In this document: in pieces, positions 51,280 to 63,636 of the stretch | Layout: the number at the start of each line of letters is the position of its first letter | Position numbering within the stretch: position 1 is the stretch's first letter | Translations under genes and position numbers: made by a program | The notes under the pieces: generated by a model | Seen by the model: only the letters and a program-made list of their open reading frames with translations | Database searches by the model: none | Told to the model about the DNA's origin: nothing | Assembly: GCA_905182995.1 (NCBI GenBank) | Contig: CAJJDP010000131.1 | Location: forward strand, 62,001-126,000 | DNA: 64,000 nt | From: Paramecium octaurelia | Taxonomy: Eukaryota; Ciliophora; Oligohymenophorea; Peniculida; Parameciidae | Direction: 5' to 3'

Positions 51280-51535
51280 AATTTGAGATCTATAATTCAT
51301 ATACGATGAATGGAATTCATAGCAAAGTGAAAATAATTACAGAGTTCCCAAAAATCATCTCATCAACCCTGCTTATAATCTTTCACATGTTTAATCTAAA
51401 ATAAATTATAATTATTTACTGATTATCTAATAAATTAAGAGCACGCTTACTTATAAAGAAGATTAAATTCTATATGGCTATAAAATTAATATCAAACGTT
51501 TTCTTTATGATGCTCGATCTGATTCTTCATTTTGA
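51280..51535 (+). CDS. Short hypothetical ORF, start unresolved
   Basis: A polar, coding-like frame (YDEWNSQQSENNYRVPKNHL ... KRFLYDARSDSSF) ends at TGA 51533-51535. A Met at 51253 (MSKRLPNK) lies just upstream in another frame, and no normal intron connects them, so the 5' end is unknown. No family recognised. Confidence 0.35.
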
Positions 51536-52217
51536 TGAAATACATTAAATTGTAAAAATGGAACACCTTGAATAAATATGAAAACCTCATTTAGAAATTA
51601 ATAAATTTTTATAATTAATATTAATTTATACGCATTTACGATTTATTGACTTTTTTAATAGAATTTCTAACACCTGGATATGGACATTGAGGAAGAAGAG
51701 TTAATTGAGGTTTTTCTAAAAAGATTAGTTTTTTTTGGATAAGAGCTATTAAGAATTTCAATAATAAAAAATGTATAGGGAAAACTATTATTTATTATTG
51801 ATTTCATCGAATAATGAGAATTAAAATCTATTTGTTTATATATTATTTTAATTATCCTTAAAAGATTAGCAAGATACTTACCATTCCTTAGAATTTTTGT
51901 TTAAGAGAACTAATGGAGGGTAAAAATGATTAAGGAATATGAAATGATAGTTTAGATAAAATGAGAAAAAAATATAAATATTCATATTAGTTATTTCAAT
52001 CATAAAAGCTTTTATCTTAAGCTGTGTTTAATTAAATAATTAACATTTCTAACATTTAACAATGCTATTAATTATTATTATGAATGTGTTATTTCATTTT
52101 AAGATTTCAGAATTCTGAACTTGCAAAGATCAAATTTTTAGGTTATATTTTTTAATTATTTAACAAAATTGTTAACAATTGGTCAAAATTAATATCAATA
52201 ATAATATATTTTGGACA
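51536..52217. other. AT-rich intergenic stretch
   Basis: About 680 bp. Only short A/T-driven frames; nothing supported. Confidence 0.45.
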
Positions 52218-54265
52218 TCATGCTTTTTTTTCAGGAGAAACAGGTTATGATTTTCTTTGTGAATGATTCTTTTAAGTCTATTGATGTTAAATATTCTTAA
52301 GTTCTATGTCATAATGATATCCTTCAAATAAGGCTAATTAATTTAGTAATTGAATATACATTGAACGGTATCTCTTCGTAAGAGTGTTTAATTTTCTACC
52401 AATTATTCATCATTTAATTGTGTTTCTTCTGAAATCTGATTTTGGAAATCAAAGTTATCATCAACAGCCTTTATTTAAAAAGAATTAATACTCCAGGTAC
52501 ATAAAGTGCCTAACCTTTCTTCTTTAATAAATCATCCCAGGGGTAACCTTTTAACCAAGGGTGATGTAAGATTTCTTCAATTCCATTGCTACCCAACCTT
52601 CTCTCTGGTTTTCTTAGAATTAACTAAAGTATTCTTATAAATGAGTACCTAATTCACAAAATCAAGGGAATTCTCACTCCATCCAAGAGGTAATTCCTCC
52701 TTTTTGACTTGAACTTGTTTAGCTAATATTTGTTCTCTTATATCCTGTCGAGTTCTTCCGTTGTATGGCCTTCTTCCAAGCATTAATTCATATGTAATGA
52801 CACCTAAAGCATAATAGTCGGCCACAACAGAGTGATCCATTCTACACATAACTTCTGGAGCCATGTATCCAGGTGTTCCTGAAGTGTCTCCAGCATTATT
52901 TCCCTTATTCATTCTGGCTATTCCCAAATCTGTCAATCTCATGTAGCCATCTTCATCCAATACCAAATTTTCGGGTTTGAGATCTCTGTGAATAATTCCA
53001 TTTTAATGTAGATATGTTAAAGCCAATAAAATACAAGCAACGAAAAATTCTTAAGTTATTATTATTTGTATATACTTGTTTATGCTTCACTAAATCTTCT
53101 CATTTTACCTAGATGAAATCTGAGATCTCCACCAGTTAATAGATCTATGATTAAAAATAGGTTTTCTCTGTCTTAGAATGCATACCACATGTTAACTAAA
53201 AAGGGATGATGCAAGTGTTCTAAAAGGTATTTTTCATTCAACACTGAATTAACACTTCTTTTTTAGATGACTTTGGCTTTGGACATTTCTTTTAAGGCGA
53301 ATAGTTTTTTGTTTTTTTTCATCTCTACTCTCCAAACTCTTCCAAAGCCTCCTTTTCCAATTACATAGAGAAATTTAAAATGCAATCTACCAACTTATTC
53401 ATCTATTTTCAAACCGAGAACTTGAGTTTTTTCTAAGATTTCTCCTGTAGATTTTCTTCTGATTTCACTAGATTTCGAATCATTTTAATTGATTTTACTT
53501 TTCGAGATTGAATCATTTGGAGTGATTTTGCTCTTTGTAGAATTTTCATGATTATTGGGAGAATTCGGAGCTGATTCAACTAATCCTGAATTTATAATCT
53601 ATATAATTATGAAATTAAGATACAGCTGAAAATTTGGGTCCTTGTTGATTGAGTTTCAACTTGAAGGAGGTTTGAGTATTGCTAAGGACATGACTTTTTG
53701 ATTCAATTCTTTTTGGAATGACTTTGGACTTAACATTATAACTGTTCTCATACAACTATGAATTACTGAGATTTCCCTTTTGATAATAGTTATTTAAAAA
53801 ATTTTCCATGTTATGATAAAATTATGGCTTTTTGCTTTGTTCTTTGGGAGCTTGTCTCGACTAAGGACGAGACTCTTATAATTGTTGCAGATGACTTTGC
53901 AATTGCTTTTACAAGAACATTTATTGCATTTGATACTGTTTCTCACGGTTAGGAGATTGATGAGCAGAAACTGAACTTGTTACCTTAATTTCCCTTCTAC
54001 TATCTTGATCACAAGCTTGGTTTTTGGTTGCTACCTTAACTTTTAAAAGAGGAGAAGCATTAATCACAACTCTTTTCTTCATGCATATCGTGCAATTCTT
54101 CTGATTGCAGGAGCATTGGGATATATCAACTTTTTTATCCCAATTCCCAGATTATTTTCTATTTGGCTGTATTTTGCTGACAGGTTCCCCTTTAAATTTG
54201 ATTTTGCTATTGAGTTGTTGCTTAATCAACAAATCCCTCAAGTTTTTTGCTGTCGATTGACTCAT
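52218..54265 (-). CDS. AGC-type protein kinase (STK32/YANK-like appearance)
   Basis: Five introns (25, 26, 25, 23 and 26 nt) are removed to give 640 residues. The first 300 residues are disordered, with a Cys-rich patch (CSCNQKNCTICMKK). The kinase domain covers about 320-590: [64 protein letters not shown]. The metal motif is DLG instead of DFG. The DYYALGV/GRRPYNG stretch resembles STK32-type kinases. After the domain, LFEGYHYD looks like an AGC hydrophobic-motif relative (F-x-G-Y). Pathway unknown. The start MSQSTAK at 54265 follows a TGA-closed leader; an upstream in-frame Met would add a hydrophobic, AT-driven extension and was rejected. Confidence 0.82.
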
Positions 54266-54732
54266 TTCGTTAATTATTTTATTAAAAGATAATATAAATA
54301 ATAGTAAATAAAAACACACATATACACACAAACATGAATACTCAACCATTCCCTGTTCTATCCAAACCCATGCTCACCCAATTAATATCCTCTGTAATCT
54401 ATTTATATATTATCAATAATTATATTGATTAATAATTAATAAAAACAAACAATTCTCCATATTCTTAAAAAAAAGAACGTTTAATTAACAACCTATGATA
54501 TTGAACTAGTTAGATCAAGCACTTTTCTCCGATTCTAGTTGATGATTAAATTGAGTTTTGGAATAATATCAAATTAATCCTTGGCATTAAATAAATACTC
54601 CTCTATTATGTCTAATTAACTGCAGATAGAGAAGAGAAATAGAAGATTATAAGACAATTGTTATTAATAAAGTTATAGCTTCAATGTCACTCTAAATTAC
54701 TTCATATTAATATTTTATGATAGATAGATAAA
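54266..54732. other. AT-rich intergenic stretch
   Basis: About 470 bp between two minus-strand kinase genes; presumably the STK32-like kinase promoter. No gene seen. Confidence 0.45.
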
Positions 54733-56367
54733 TCATTGCTGTTGTTTTAGCTTTTATTTAACTAAGCATTCTTTCAGCACAAATTCGAATTCATTGAATG
54801 AAACTGATCCATCTTTATTGTGATCAAAAAAGCTAAAAATGGATTTGCATTCTTCATCAGTCACAGAAGAATCTATACGTTTTAACAACTTGCCCAATTC
54901 TAATACGTCAAGCTCATGATTTGCTGATTTATCGTACTTGAATCAACAAGATACAATTACCTTATTAAATAAATCCAACAGATTGATGTTATATTTAACA
55001 ATTGAAGTTTTCAATTTATCAATAACAATTCTAGCTCTGTCATCAAGTGATCCAGCTTGGATATCTTACTAGGGTTTCATAAGGATGCTGACCTTCTTTT
55101 TTGTTCTACTAACTTCTGAGGCAGTCATTCTACACTATAATGTATTATTGATTGATATTTACATCGTTTTCTTCTAACCATTTTTTAAATTCATTAAACT
55201 CAATTAAATTATTGCCATCATCATCAAACTTATTAAATATATATTCAATTTCTTCTCTTGTCAAATTTTTATCAACTCTTGTTAAGAATTTTCCTAGTTC
55301 ATTGACATTTAATGCTTTGTCTTTGGTCATGTCCAATTCAGCAAATAATTCCCCAATATCCAATTATTCTTTGATAATCATTTGTCTGATATCATTAATG
55401 AGATAAGTGGCTTTATCTTCAAGAATACTCACATTTTTTATAAAGTCTGTGAAATGTCCTTTGAAGAGTGGGTGTCTATAGATGTCATCCCATGACAATC
55501 TATCTTTTTCCTCTGTTTATAAACATCCAATTAAGAATTCTTGAGCCTCCTTTGAAATTTGTGGTCCTTTGAATTGGAGTGGTTGATTCCTTATATTTTT
55601 AAGTAAATCTTATGGCGACCTTGCAGTCCAGGGAGCTAAACGTTGAGATTAGTATTGAAATACTTTTGCCAAACAATGCTTCGTAAAAAATAAATGCTAT
55701 GCTCCATATATCAGTCTTGGAAGTGTATTTCTTGTTATCCAAAATTTAAGGAGACATATAGAGGGGTGTTCCTACTAATGATGCCAACATATCCTTTTTG
55801 AAATTGTCAACACATTTTGCAAATCCAAAATCTGCCAATTTGAATGTCTAAATGATTTTAATAAGAATACTCCTTTATCTATTAGGATGTTGGCAGGTTT
55901 GAGATCTCTGTGAATGATTCCATTTTTAATTAGCTAGATAAATCCATTTAAAATATCAATCATAAATTTGACAGCATCCTTTTCAGGCATAGTTTTTTTT
56001 TGTGACACATAACTAGTTTATGGTGTATTGATACTTTTCTATCATTTTATCCAAATCTCCACTATCACAATATTCTTGAATTATATAATAATTGTTATTG
56101 GTTTCCATTACATCCATGAGTTGTACGATGTTTGGACTCTTCAATTTCTGCATGACCTTGATTTCTGAAATCAAGCCTTCCCTTAAATAATCGTCGCTGA
56201 ATATTTGTCAAATATTAATACGCGTTGATGACTGATTTGTTCAATACTTTAATGGCCACCTTGACTCCTGTCTTCTCCTCTCGTCCTCTGTACACTTGAG
56301 CATACGAACCTTCTCCGATAAGATCTTTAGGATTGAAGAGATATTTGTCGATTCTTTTCTCCCCCAT
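54733..56367 (-). CDS. ULK/ATG1-type kinase fused to C-terminal EF-hands
   Basis: Six introns (25, 22, 23, 28, 28 and 24 nt) are removed to give 494 residues. The kinase domain (about 12-275) has IGEGSYAQVYRG, VAIKVLNK, HRDLKPANIL, DFGFAK, GTPLYMSPQIL and the PWTARSPQDLLKNI stretch typical of ULK/ATG1 kinases. EF-hand text follows: GELFAELDMTKDKALNVNEL (degenerate), FDDDGNNLIEFNEF (canonical DxDxNxxIxxxE), LFNKYDKSANHELDVLEL and FFDHNKDGSVSFNEF (canonical). So there are four EF-hands, as in CDPKs, but behind a non-CaMK kinase domain. Ca2+ control is inferred from this. The start MGEKRID is 15 bp from the neighbouring NC2-alpha stop; MG could be myristoylated. Confidence 0.85.
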
Positions 56368-56382
56368 TAAATAAATTTAAAT

Positions 56383-56892
56383 TCAATCATCTTCATCATA
56401 ATCATCATCCGATTATTATCTTCGAACTCTTTTCGATTTTCGTCCCCCTGCTTTCTTCTCCACCTTCTCAAACTCATCATTCCCCTTACGCTTCTTGCAC
56501 AACTCATCACTCTGCTCGTCCTGCTGAAAACCCTTCTTCTTCTTTTTGCTCTCCTCCAAATCAGGCAATTTTTAAGCGTAATCCTTCATAAAATCGTATT
56601 GAGACTCCTATAAAACTATCTTCCTTCAATTTAATATCTTTTTTACAATAAACCAGGAGTAGCCTTGTTAAGTTTCCTGTCCTTCAAAGTTTCCTTGCAT
56701 TTTGAGAGGATGTCTGATAAAAACAATTCAAGTGATTTTGCTTTCGATAACACTCAAAGTAATACTTAGAACATAAGGAACTACATTGTTGATTTTGCCC
56801 ACATCTTAATTTTCTTGCACAATCTTTTTCACTTTAGAAACTGGGAATTTGAGTTGATTCTTTTTTAATTATTGATCTTGTTGTGTGTCCAT
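56383..56892 (-). CDS. NC2-alpha/DRAP1-like histone-fold transcription regulator
   Basis: Two introns (25 and 23 nt) are removed to give 153 residues. Residues 12-95 form a histone fold: LKFPVSKVKKIVQENQDVGK, VPYVLTKSLELFLSDIL, KATPGLLKIVLQ, then YDFMKDYAQKLPDLEES, which is the NC2-alpha continuation (FDFLKD...VPD). The tail is Lys-rich then acidic. NC2 binds TBP on promoters and represses or tunes RNA polymerase II transcription as a heterodimer with NC2-beta. POLE4 or NF-YC are less likely, because of the YDFMKD segment. The start is 70 bp from the divergent LRR-IQ gene. Confidence 0.82.
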
Positions 56893-56962
56893 TTATATAT
56901 ATATATATAATAATTTTTATAAAATATTATCCATAAAATGATTATTAATATATATATTTTAA

Positions 56963-59900
56963 ATGACAGATTTTTTTTACATCCAAGTCCCAGCTGATGT
57001 CAAAGTCTTGTTGTTAACTGGAACTGCTCTGAATAGGAATCAATTAGATCAAGTGTATAAATGCACCAACCTACTTAAATTGGATTTGTCTAATTGCAAT
57101 CTAACACTCATTCCAAATCTCAAAAAATTAACGAATTTGAGGATTCTCTACCTACATCAGAATCAGATCTCTGCCCTTTCAGTGGAACCAATCTTAGGGT
57201 GCAACCATTTAAATTATCTCACTCTATTCTTAAATCCAGTTTCAGCTCAATGTTCTCTCAGAAGACAAGTGATATCCTACATGAAATCCCTTTGGGCATT
57301 CGACTTCAATGCAATAACCGATGAAGAGAAACACAAAGAATTGAAATTAAAGCCATCCACAGAAAAGAGTCGACTTCCATGGCCCATCATAAGCATCCCA
57401 AAGGAATAAAAGGATCAATCCCAAATAGTCATGTTGGTTTGGCAAGAATTGGATGTGATCAGGAAGATTTGGCAAAAGTGTTCTGTCATTCTGACCATCC
57501 AACGTTACATCAAAAGTTTCATAACCAGAAGGAAATTCAAGAACATCGTTTTGAAATAGATGAAAATACAGTAAATAATGATTCATATTTAGAGCATTTA
57601 TAAAGCAAGCAGTTAAACATTGGATAACATTCACCAAAAACAAAAAAGACCTTAATCAACTAATGGCACATCAATACAGCACCCAATTCGAAAAAGTCAA
57701 AGTGATGGTTCAAAATTACAGGCAAAGAAAAGGCAAGGCGATTAAAGAATAAAAGAGTGCCAGGATCATTTACAGATCCTTGAACACCTTCTATAAAAAT
57801 CAAAAACATCAGCTAGAATCTATCGGAAATATCCATAGACTCTACTTCTATAAGGAATAGTTACACCTATTCAAATAAATATTGCACAGACTCACCAATA
57901 AACCTGAAATCAAAGCCATTATTGACTAGGCTCCTCTTTTGTATGAGGACTTCTAAAAACCTAATAAGATCTATGAATCCGAAGTCTTCACCTATAGACT
58001 ACCTAGCCAAATCAACTTATATAACAATCCTATTTACTTCAGGAATATGCTCACCTACCCTGCTTAACTGGCTAAAATAAGTTGTTGTTTATAATAGTTG
58101 AAATTGAGCATAATAAGGAAATGGGCGTAGGTGACTAAATTTACCTAAGAAGTTCATGCTTATTCCTATTTGTAGAAGTATGATGAGTTGATGCCTGCTC
58201 GAAAACCCTATTTTATTATGTACAAATTACCAAAATAAGATAAGATCAAGTATGAGAACTGCTTAAAATTAATCAACAAATTCCAATAGAGAGAATATAG
58301 ATAATTATATGTCATAAACTTAAGTAAAGATCTACTCTCCTCTGTAATTAAGTGTATAATTTTGCATAATAAGGATTAACCATCTCAAGTGTTTATAACA
58401 CTATTTGAGAAACAGTTAAAAGAGGCAGTGGCTGCTTTGAAGATATAAAGATAATTCAGAGCATATTAGGATGTGAAGAAGAATGGCAAAACATTGCAAG
58501 CCATAATCAACATTTTGGTTAAAGAGAGATCTCTTTTGATATTACAAAAATGGTTTAAGGATTTGAAAATGCATCATAGAAATAATTTCTATAAGGTCAT
58601 AGGCTATAGACTTAAATAAATCACACAAAACGTATTATATCTAAATTACTCCGTTTATGTACAACTAAGAAAATGTTCTTCAAAGTTGCAATTTCTAGAA
58701 TAAAAATCAAAATTGATTCTGTCAAATTATAAATTCCAAGCAATTCTCTAATAATTTCCTAAGAAGAATATTATTCCTATTTGGTTAAGGAGATAGATTA
58801 TTCAATTAGAAGAAGATAGCTAAGAAGTTTTTGCTCTTATTGAGAATTGCGATGTCTATCACCTATTGCATTTTGAGACTCAAAGTGAAATCAAGAATTT
58901 ATTCAATCAAAAATGGATGAAAATTACATTCCCTCTAAATGAATAATTAAAATTGAGACTATTATTATTGGCTCTATATACATATTCTTTTAAACACTAA
59001 TGTTTTGTTTAATTGTACTAAGAAAATGAATTGCTAGAATAAACTCAAATAATTAGGCAAAACGATGAATTGTTAATTAAAACCTATCTAATTGAATAGT
59101 AAACTCAGGCAGTTGAAAATTGTGATATCCCTTGCAAACCATCAATTTGGCTATCAACATATTTATCTGATAAAACAACCAATGAAGTTGACGTGAGATT
59201 TTATAAAAATGGCATTGATCAAAAGGCAAAGAAGAAAAAAAACATTTCCAAATTACCAGGATGTGAATAAATCTCAACCTGTCTTTTTTTCAGTACCATA
59301 AAAAAGCAATATAATTAATATTCTCATACTCAAATCAAACAAAACTGTCCTACTGCCTCTACTAATATTAGGACTATTACTTAAACTGATAAACCTAAAA
59401 CTGCACTTCAAACTTATCTATTTCAATAGGATAGTTTTGAATAGGAATCCAGCAATGTTGAGAGATAACAATAAAGATTGAAATTAGTTACCAATCCCAC
59501 TCGATAGCATCTCAGAACTAAGTCTGTTATGAACAAAAAATAAACAATGTTGGTTGAATTGCCAACTTTCCTGCAATCTTAAAGCTTTAATTTAAGCAAT
59601 AGCGGTATAAGGTAAAATAATTAACCTGATCTATCGAAATAAATGTAATATTGGGAGGATAGACAAAATCAATAAAGATAACTAATTAAAAAGCAAACAT
59701 TAGAAAAAAGATAAGCAAAACTACAGATTCAACAAGAAAGATCCTTTTATCAGGATTTCAATATTGGCTAAAATCTTATTAGCAGATAAGGCGATAGACA
59801 TTTACTTCGTTTATATTAGAAGAAACAATAACAAATATCCTATTAGCAGGTGCAGTAACTTAAGGAACAGTCCAATCACATCAAAGAGATTTAAGCAGTA

Positions 59901-60098
59901 AACAGCAAAATGAAGTTGTAAGCTATTAAAGAAGCTAATTCTTAATATAAGGCTTCACTTGAATAATAACCAGAACAACAATAGCAGAAAATTATCTAAA
60001 AGCAATCAACAAAAAGAGTAGGAATTACCAATAAGTACATCCATTCTGTTTTACCTGAGGAGATATATCCAATAAAAATTGAATTTGAAAATATATGA
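56963..60098 (+). CDS. LRR and IQ-motif protein, LRRIQ3-like
   Basis: One intron (22 nt, near 57570) is removed to give 1,037 residues. Residues 1-125 are leucine-rich repeats with the cap motif (LLKLDLSNCNLTLIP, LTNLRILYLHQNQI, HLNYLTLFLNPV, LWAFDFNAITDEEKH). The PWPI stretch and an IQ-like motif (IQRYIKSFITRRKFK, about 183-197) follow; a very long, basic, Gln-rich helical part fills the rest. The LRR cap plus ITDEE plus IQ arrangement is that of LRRIQ3-type proteins, found in ciliated organisms. IQ motifs bind calmodulin or centrin. Ciliary or cortical function is inferred. Near-absence of introns over 3 kb is unusual here. Confidence 0.75.
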
Positions 60099-60220
60099 TA
60101 TAATTTAATTCATAAACGCATGGGTTTTTAATGTTGTTAAATGGAACATAGAGCTAAAAATAGAAACAAAATATATTGTCAAATAGTTGTATTTCAACAA
60201 TATTTGACATCATTAATATC

Positions 60221-60514
60221 ATGAATAAGTTAACGTTTTTTAATCCTGATTCTTATACCAATTTGAGGGCAATTTTGTTACTTACAGTAATTAAGGACCC
60301 TAGCCTTTATTGTCTAATTAATATAGCATAAGATTGTTTAAGGGTATATGATGGAGTATTTTCATTTGGAGATTGTTCTTAAGTTGAAATTAAAGAATGG
60401 AAATCTATTAGGTTTGCATTCCAATTTGGACATCTTGCTTTTTAAAGAGAAAAAATTAATTAAAGCTATATTAATGAATTGGTAAAATAATTTAAAGAAT
60501 CAACTTTGAATTGA
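60221..60514 (+). CDS. Hypothetical 97-residue protein
   Basis: An intronless frame (MNKLTFFNPDSYTNLRAI ... EIKEWKSIRFAFQFGHLAF) runs to TGA at 60512-60514. It has ordinary coding composition, with three Cys and both charged and hydrophobic residues, unlike the surrounding AT-rich DNA. No family recognised. It lies 122 bp after the LRR-IQ gene. Confidence 0.5.
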
Positions 60515-61909
60515 GAAAATTGGATATTCAACAGAAGTATGTCATAAAAAATTATATATAAAGGTAATCATATCAGGTTTTATACTTTCCTTTGTTAAAA
60601 GTTTATGGTTGAATATACTTATTTAAGGTAGATAATTTATATTTCAAATGATAAACAACCATTACTTTGATTGAATCTTAACTCAAATTGGCAAATCATG
60701 AATTATTTTTAGAGTATAATAAACATTAGATAAGAAAGATAGTGTAAATGAAAAACAAGGATGACACTTCAGGTTTGAATAAATGCTTCTATAGCAAAAT
60801 AATAATAAATACTATATTGTAGCAAAATGAAAGCCAAATAATAAATATTGTTTTATTTTTTTATTAACAAAATTTAGTATCCATAAGGTTAACAAGTTGG
60901 TAAACCACTTTTAATATATTAGGGTTATAAAAATGTTCAATGAAATACACTTGAACAATATCTCTATGAATTTTCTGATTTGATTTTTTTTAATACTTTT
61001 TTGTGTAGTAAAAATAAATTGTTATAAGATTGGTATAAGGGGAGATGATTTATAAAATAGAGATCTCTCCCCAAAAATAGAGTCATTTTATCGGTAGAGA
61101 AGTAACCTCTCTCTCTTTGGTTTCAAACTTCAAAAGGGAAAAATGATTTTGTTAATTTTCTGATATATATGTAGACAAATTTTAGAAGTAAAAGAATTGT
61201 TTCCAAATACACTAATCATGACTCGAATATCACAAGTTTAACCAAAATCATGAGGTTTTCAATAAGAAAAAATTACATGAATATTTAGAATAATAGTTTG
61301 CAATTGCATATTTTGAGATGCAAATTTAAAGAAGCAAATCAGTTTCGTTTTCATCATAAAGAGATCGACTACAATTTGGAAATATAAGGATAATTGAGTT
61401 TAGATAATTTGTTCTTTTGTCTCGATTGAAAAAAACTTAAGTGTTATATCTAGTTGGATTAAGGAGTTTTTGGTTGTAAATTAGGTTGAAAGGGGTGGAT
61501 TTCGAGATGAAAAATATTGAAAGTCATGGAGGAACAAATAAATGAGTATTTTTGGGGTTCAGGTGTTGAAGAGTGTTTAAAAAATCATCTTATTTTTCAA
61601 CAATTTCAATTAAGTTGATTAATAATTATAATAATGAGAGTCTCTGTATAGTGTGTGTGATGTTTGAGAGTATCAGAATGAGTTGAAAGAGGGTTGAGGA
61701 GGAGGTATTTGGAATGTGGGGGAGATTGATAAGGTCTGGGCATACTTATGGTGAATATCTGATGAGAGGAAAAGAGGAAGGGGAAATTCATTTTTGAAGG
61801 GGTTTGGAGGGTTTTTAGTTTGATTTGTAATGTTTTTGGTTTTCCTTGGGATAGTATCTTCCTATATATTCAAGTTTCTTTAATTATTAATCGATTGGGC
61901 ACCCAAGAA
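60515..61909. other. Long intergenic stretch, partly G-rich on the + strand
   Basis: About 1.4 kb. The first 900 bp are AT-rich without a frame. From about 61480 to 61820 the + strand becomes markedly G- and purine-rich (gggttgaggaggaggtattt, gaggaaaagaggaaggggaa), which is unlike any other stretch here. The minus strand there shows a 61-codon frame of low complexity, starting MNFPFLFSSH, that I do not trust. It presumably includes the promoter of the Enhancer-of-Polycomb-like gene. Confidence 0.45.
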
Positions 61910-63636
61910 ATGAAATCAAGACCAAGACAGATCGATCCAACAAAACCAGTACTGATCTCTCACAGTCTAGAAGCATTCACTAATGCAGAAGGGCAAGAAG
62001 CAGATATAAAAAACACGGAATAAATCATCACACCTGATCAACTCTTAAAAGAAAAGTAAATTGCACATATTCACTCAATTACTTATAAGGAGCAAGTAGA
62101 ACATTTCATACCACTTGATTGTGGTTTTTAACAACTTGCTCCTCAATACCCGCCATATTTATTTTTATATTATACTCATTATTATTTAGACCTAAATAAT
62201 TTGATGAGCCCACATTAAAATCACAGCTCCCTGCCAAATGTCGTGAAGATTACATCGCTTACAAGGCTCCTGTCTACCCTGATGGCACAGCTTACGAACT
62301 AACCGAAGAGGACATTCATTTCCTTTCCACAATCAATGAAAAATTAGTCAACCCTGTTCACATTGAAGACTTTGAACTATATTTATCACTTCTTGACGCA
62401 AAGAGTGGCAAAGACGTAGAAATTGACTTCACAGAATTTCTCAAGTTAAAGCTACCCTTACCCAAGACCATTAATATGCAAACATAATCTACTTAGGAAT
62501 AATTATACGCCTACTTTAAAAAATAGAGATAGCACTTCTCTCGCCCTCTCACCAGACATCTTATGCATCCCTATTATGAAGACAATAATCCTCATCTAGC
62601 CTTTCGTCCTCGTACACAACCAATGGATAGAACTATGAAGTTGAGACGGGGCAATCTTCAAAACTCAAGAGGAATTATAGAAATGGAGAATTTAGGATAG
62701 AAGATTGTTCTGTTGAAAAAAGATCTATTGATGGTTTCCAATTTGATTGATCAAAGTATATAGAGAGAAAAGGCTATGGAAATAGATAGGAGATTTAATT
62801 TTTGTAAATTCATCAAGGAGTTCTTGGATCAATCTAAAAGGGAAAAAGATGGCAATTCAGAAATCAAACAATGGCCCAAAGATTGTTTTGTGAGAGATTG
62901 TCCTGAAAAGTGCAACATTAATATAGTCGAAAAGGCTGAAGAGATGTTTGATCACATTACAAAAGAAATTTTGAGTTGGAAGGAACATAACGAAATCTAA
63001 AAAAGAGAAAAATATAAGAAGGAAGATTAAATTGCTAAATATGAAAAACAAATTGAAGATTTGATTATAGAAAAACAAAAATATGAAGAAAAACCCATTG
63101 TATAACCCCCTCCAATCCCCTAACCTCCTATTGTACTTCCACCTCCTCCTGTGATCCCTCAAGAACCTCCAGATGAAAAAATGGAAAGTGTTGCTAGGTT
63201 CTTAGCCACCCTATATTTAGAAGCCAGGAAATATTAATTAACTTTTGATTAGGTTCTATCAGATTCATTTCCAATCTATAAAATATAGCATCCGTAACAA
63301 CCACTCAACTCTAAAAGTGTCTTCCCCTTTTCATTGATGTAAATCGAAGGAAATGACTTAGTCTATAAAGTTAGGAAGGATAGTTGTTTAGAGAAAAAGG
63401 ATAAGGCCTATTGGGAAAGTTACACAGATCCATCATTATCCAACACTTTATATTATTAGAATGACTATTTTAAGGAAAAGGTTGATGAGATCATGGAAAT
63501 GGCAGATATGGATTAAATGGTCTACGCTTAGAATTAGGATGATGATAAATAAGACGAGGATGATAAATTATTTAAAAAGAAAGTAAAAGGAAGTACCACC
63601 AGACTAACGGGATCTAATGGAGGATAAATTAAATGA
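61910..63636 (+). CDS. Enhancer-of-Polycomb-like protein (EPL1/EPC), NuA4 subunit
   Basis: Removing one 38-nt intron with a GC-AG border (about 62153-62190) gives 562 residues. The N-terminus (RPRQIDPTKPVLI, ITPDQLL, HFIPLD) matches the EPcA start. The central LTEEDIHFLSTINEKL, YAYFKKQRQHFSRPL and HLAFRPRTQPMDRTMKLRRG are the hallmarks of Enhancer of Polycomb (AFRxRxxxMxxR...LRR). A Pro-rich stretch (about 395-420) and an acidic C-terminus follow. EPL1/EPC scaffolds the catalytic Piccolo NuA4 module (Esa1/Tip60), which acetylates H4 and H2A in the nucleus. The reading on both sides of the intron is convincing (QYPP joined to KQFDEP). The start at 61910 follows an upstream frame that looks non-coding. 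Confidence 0.82.

Noticed and set aside
54152..54349. Upstream start that adds a hydrophobic segment to the STK32-like kinase
   Set aside because: The extra residues come from AT-rich leader DNA; the next Met gives a normal polar N-terminus.
55152..55406. Plus-strand open frame
   Set aside because: Antisense shadow of the EF-hand region of the ULK-type kinase.
62153..62190. Retained internal eliminated sequence (IES) in the EPL1-like gene
   Set aside because: Removing a TA-bounded segment leaves the frame stopped; the GC-AG excision alone restores it.
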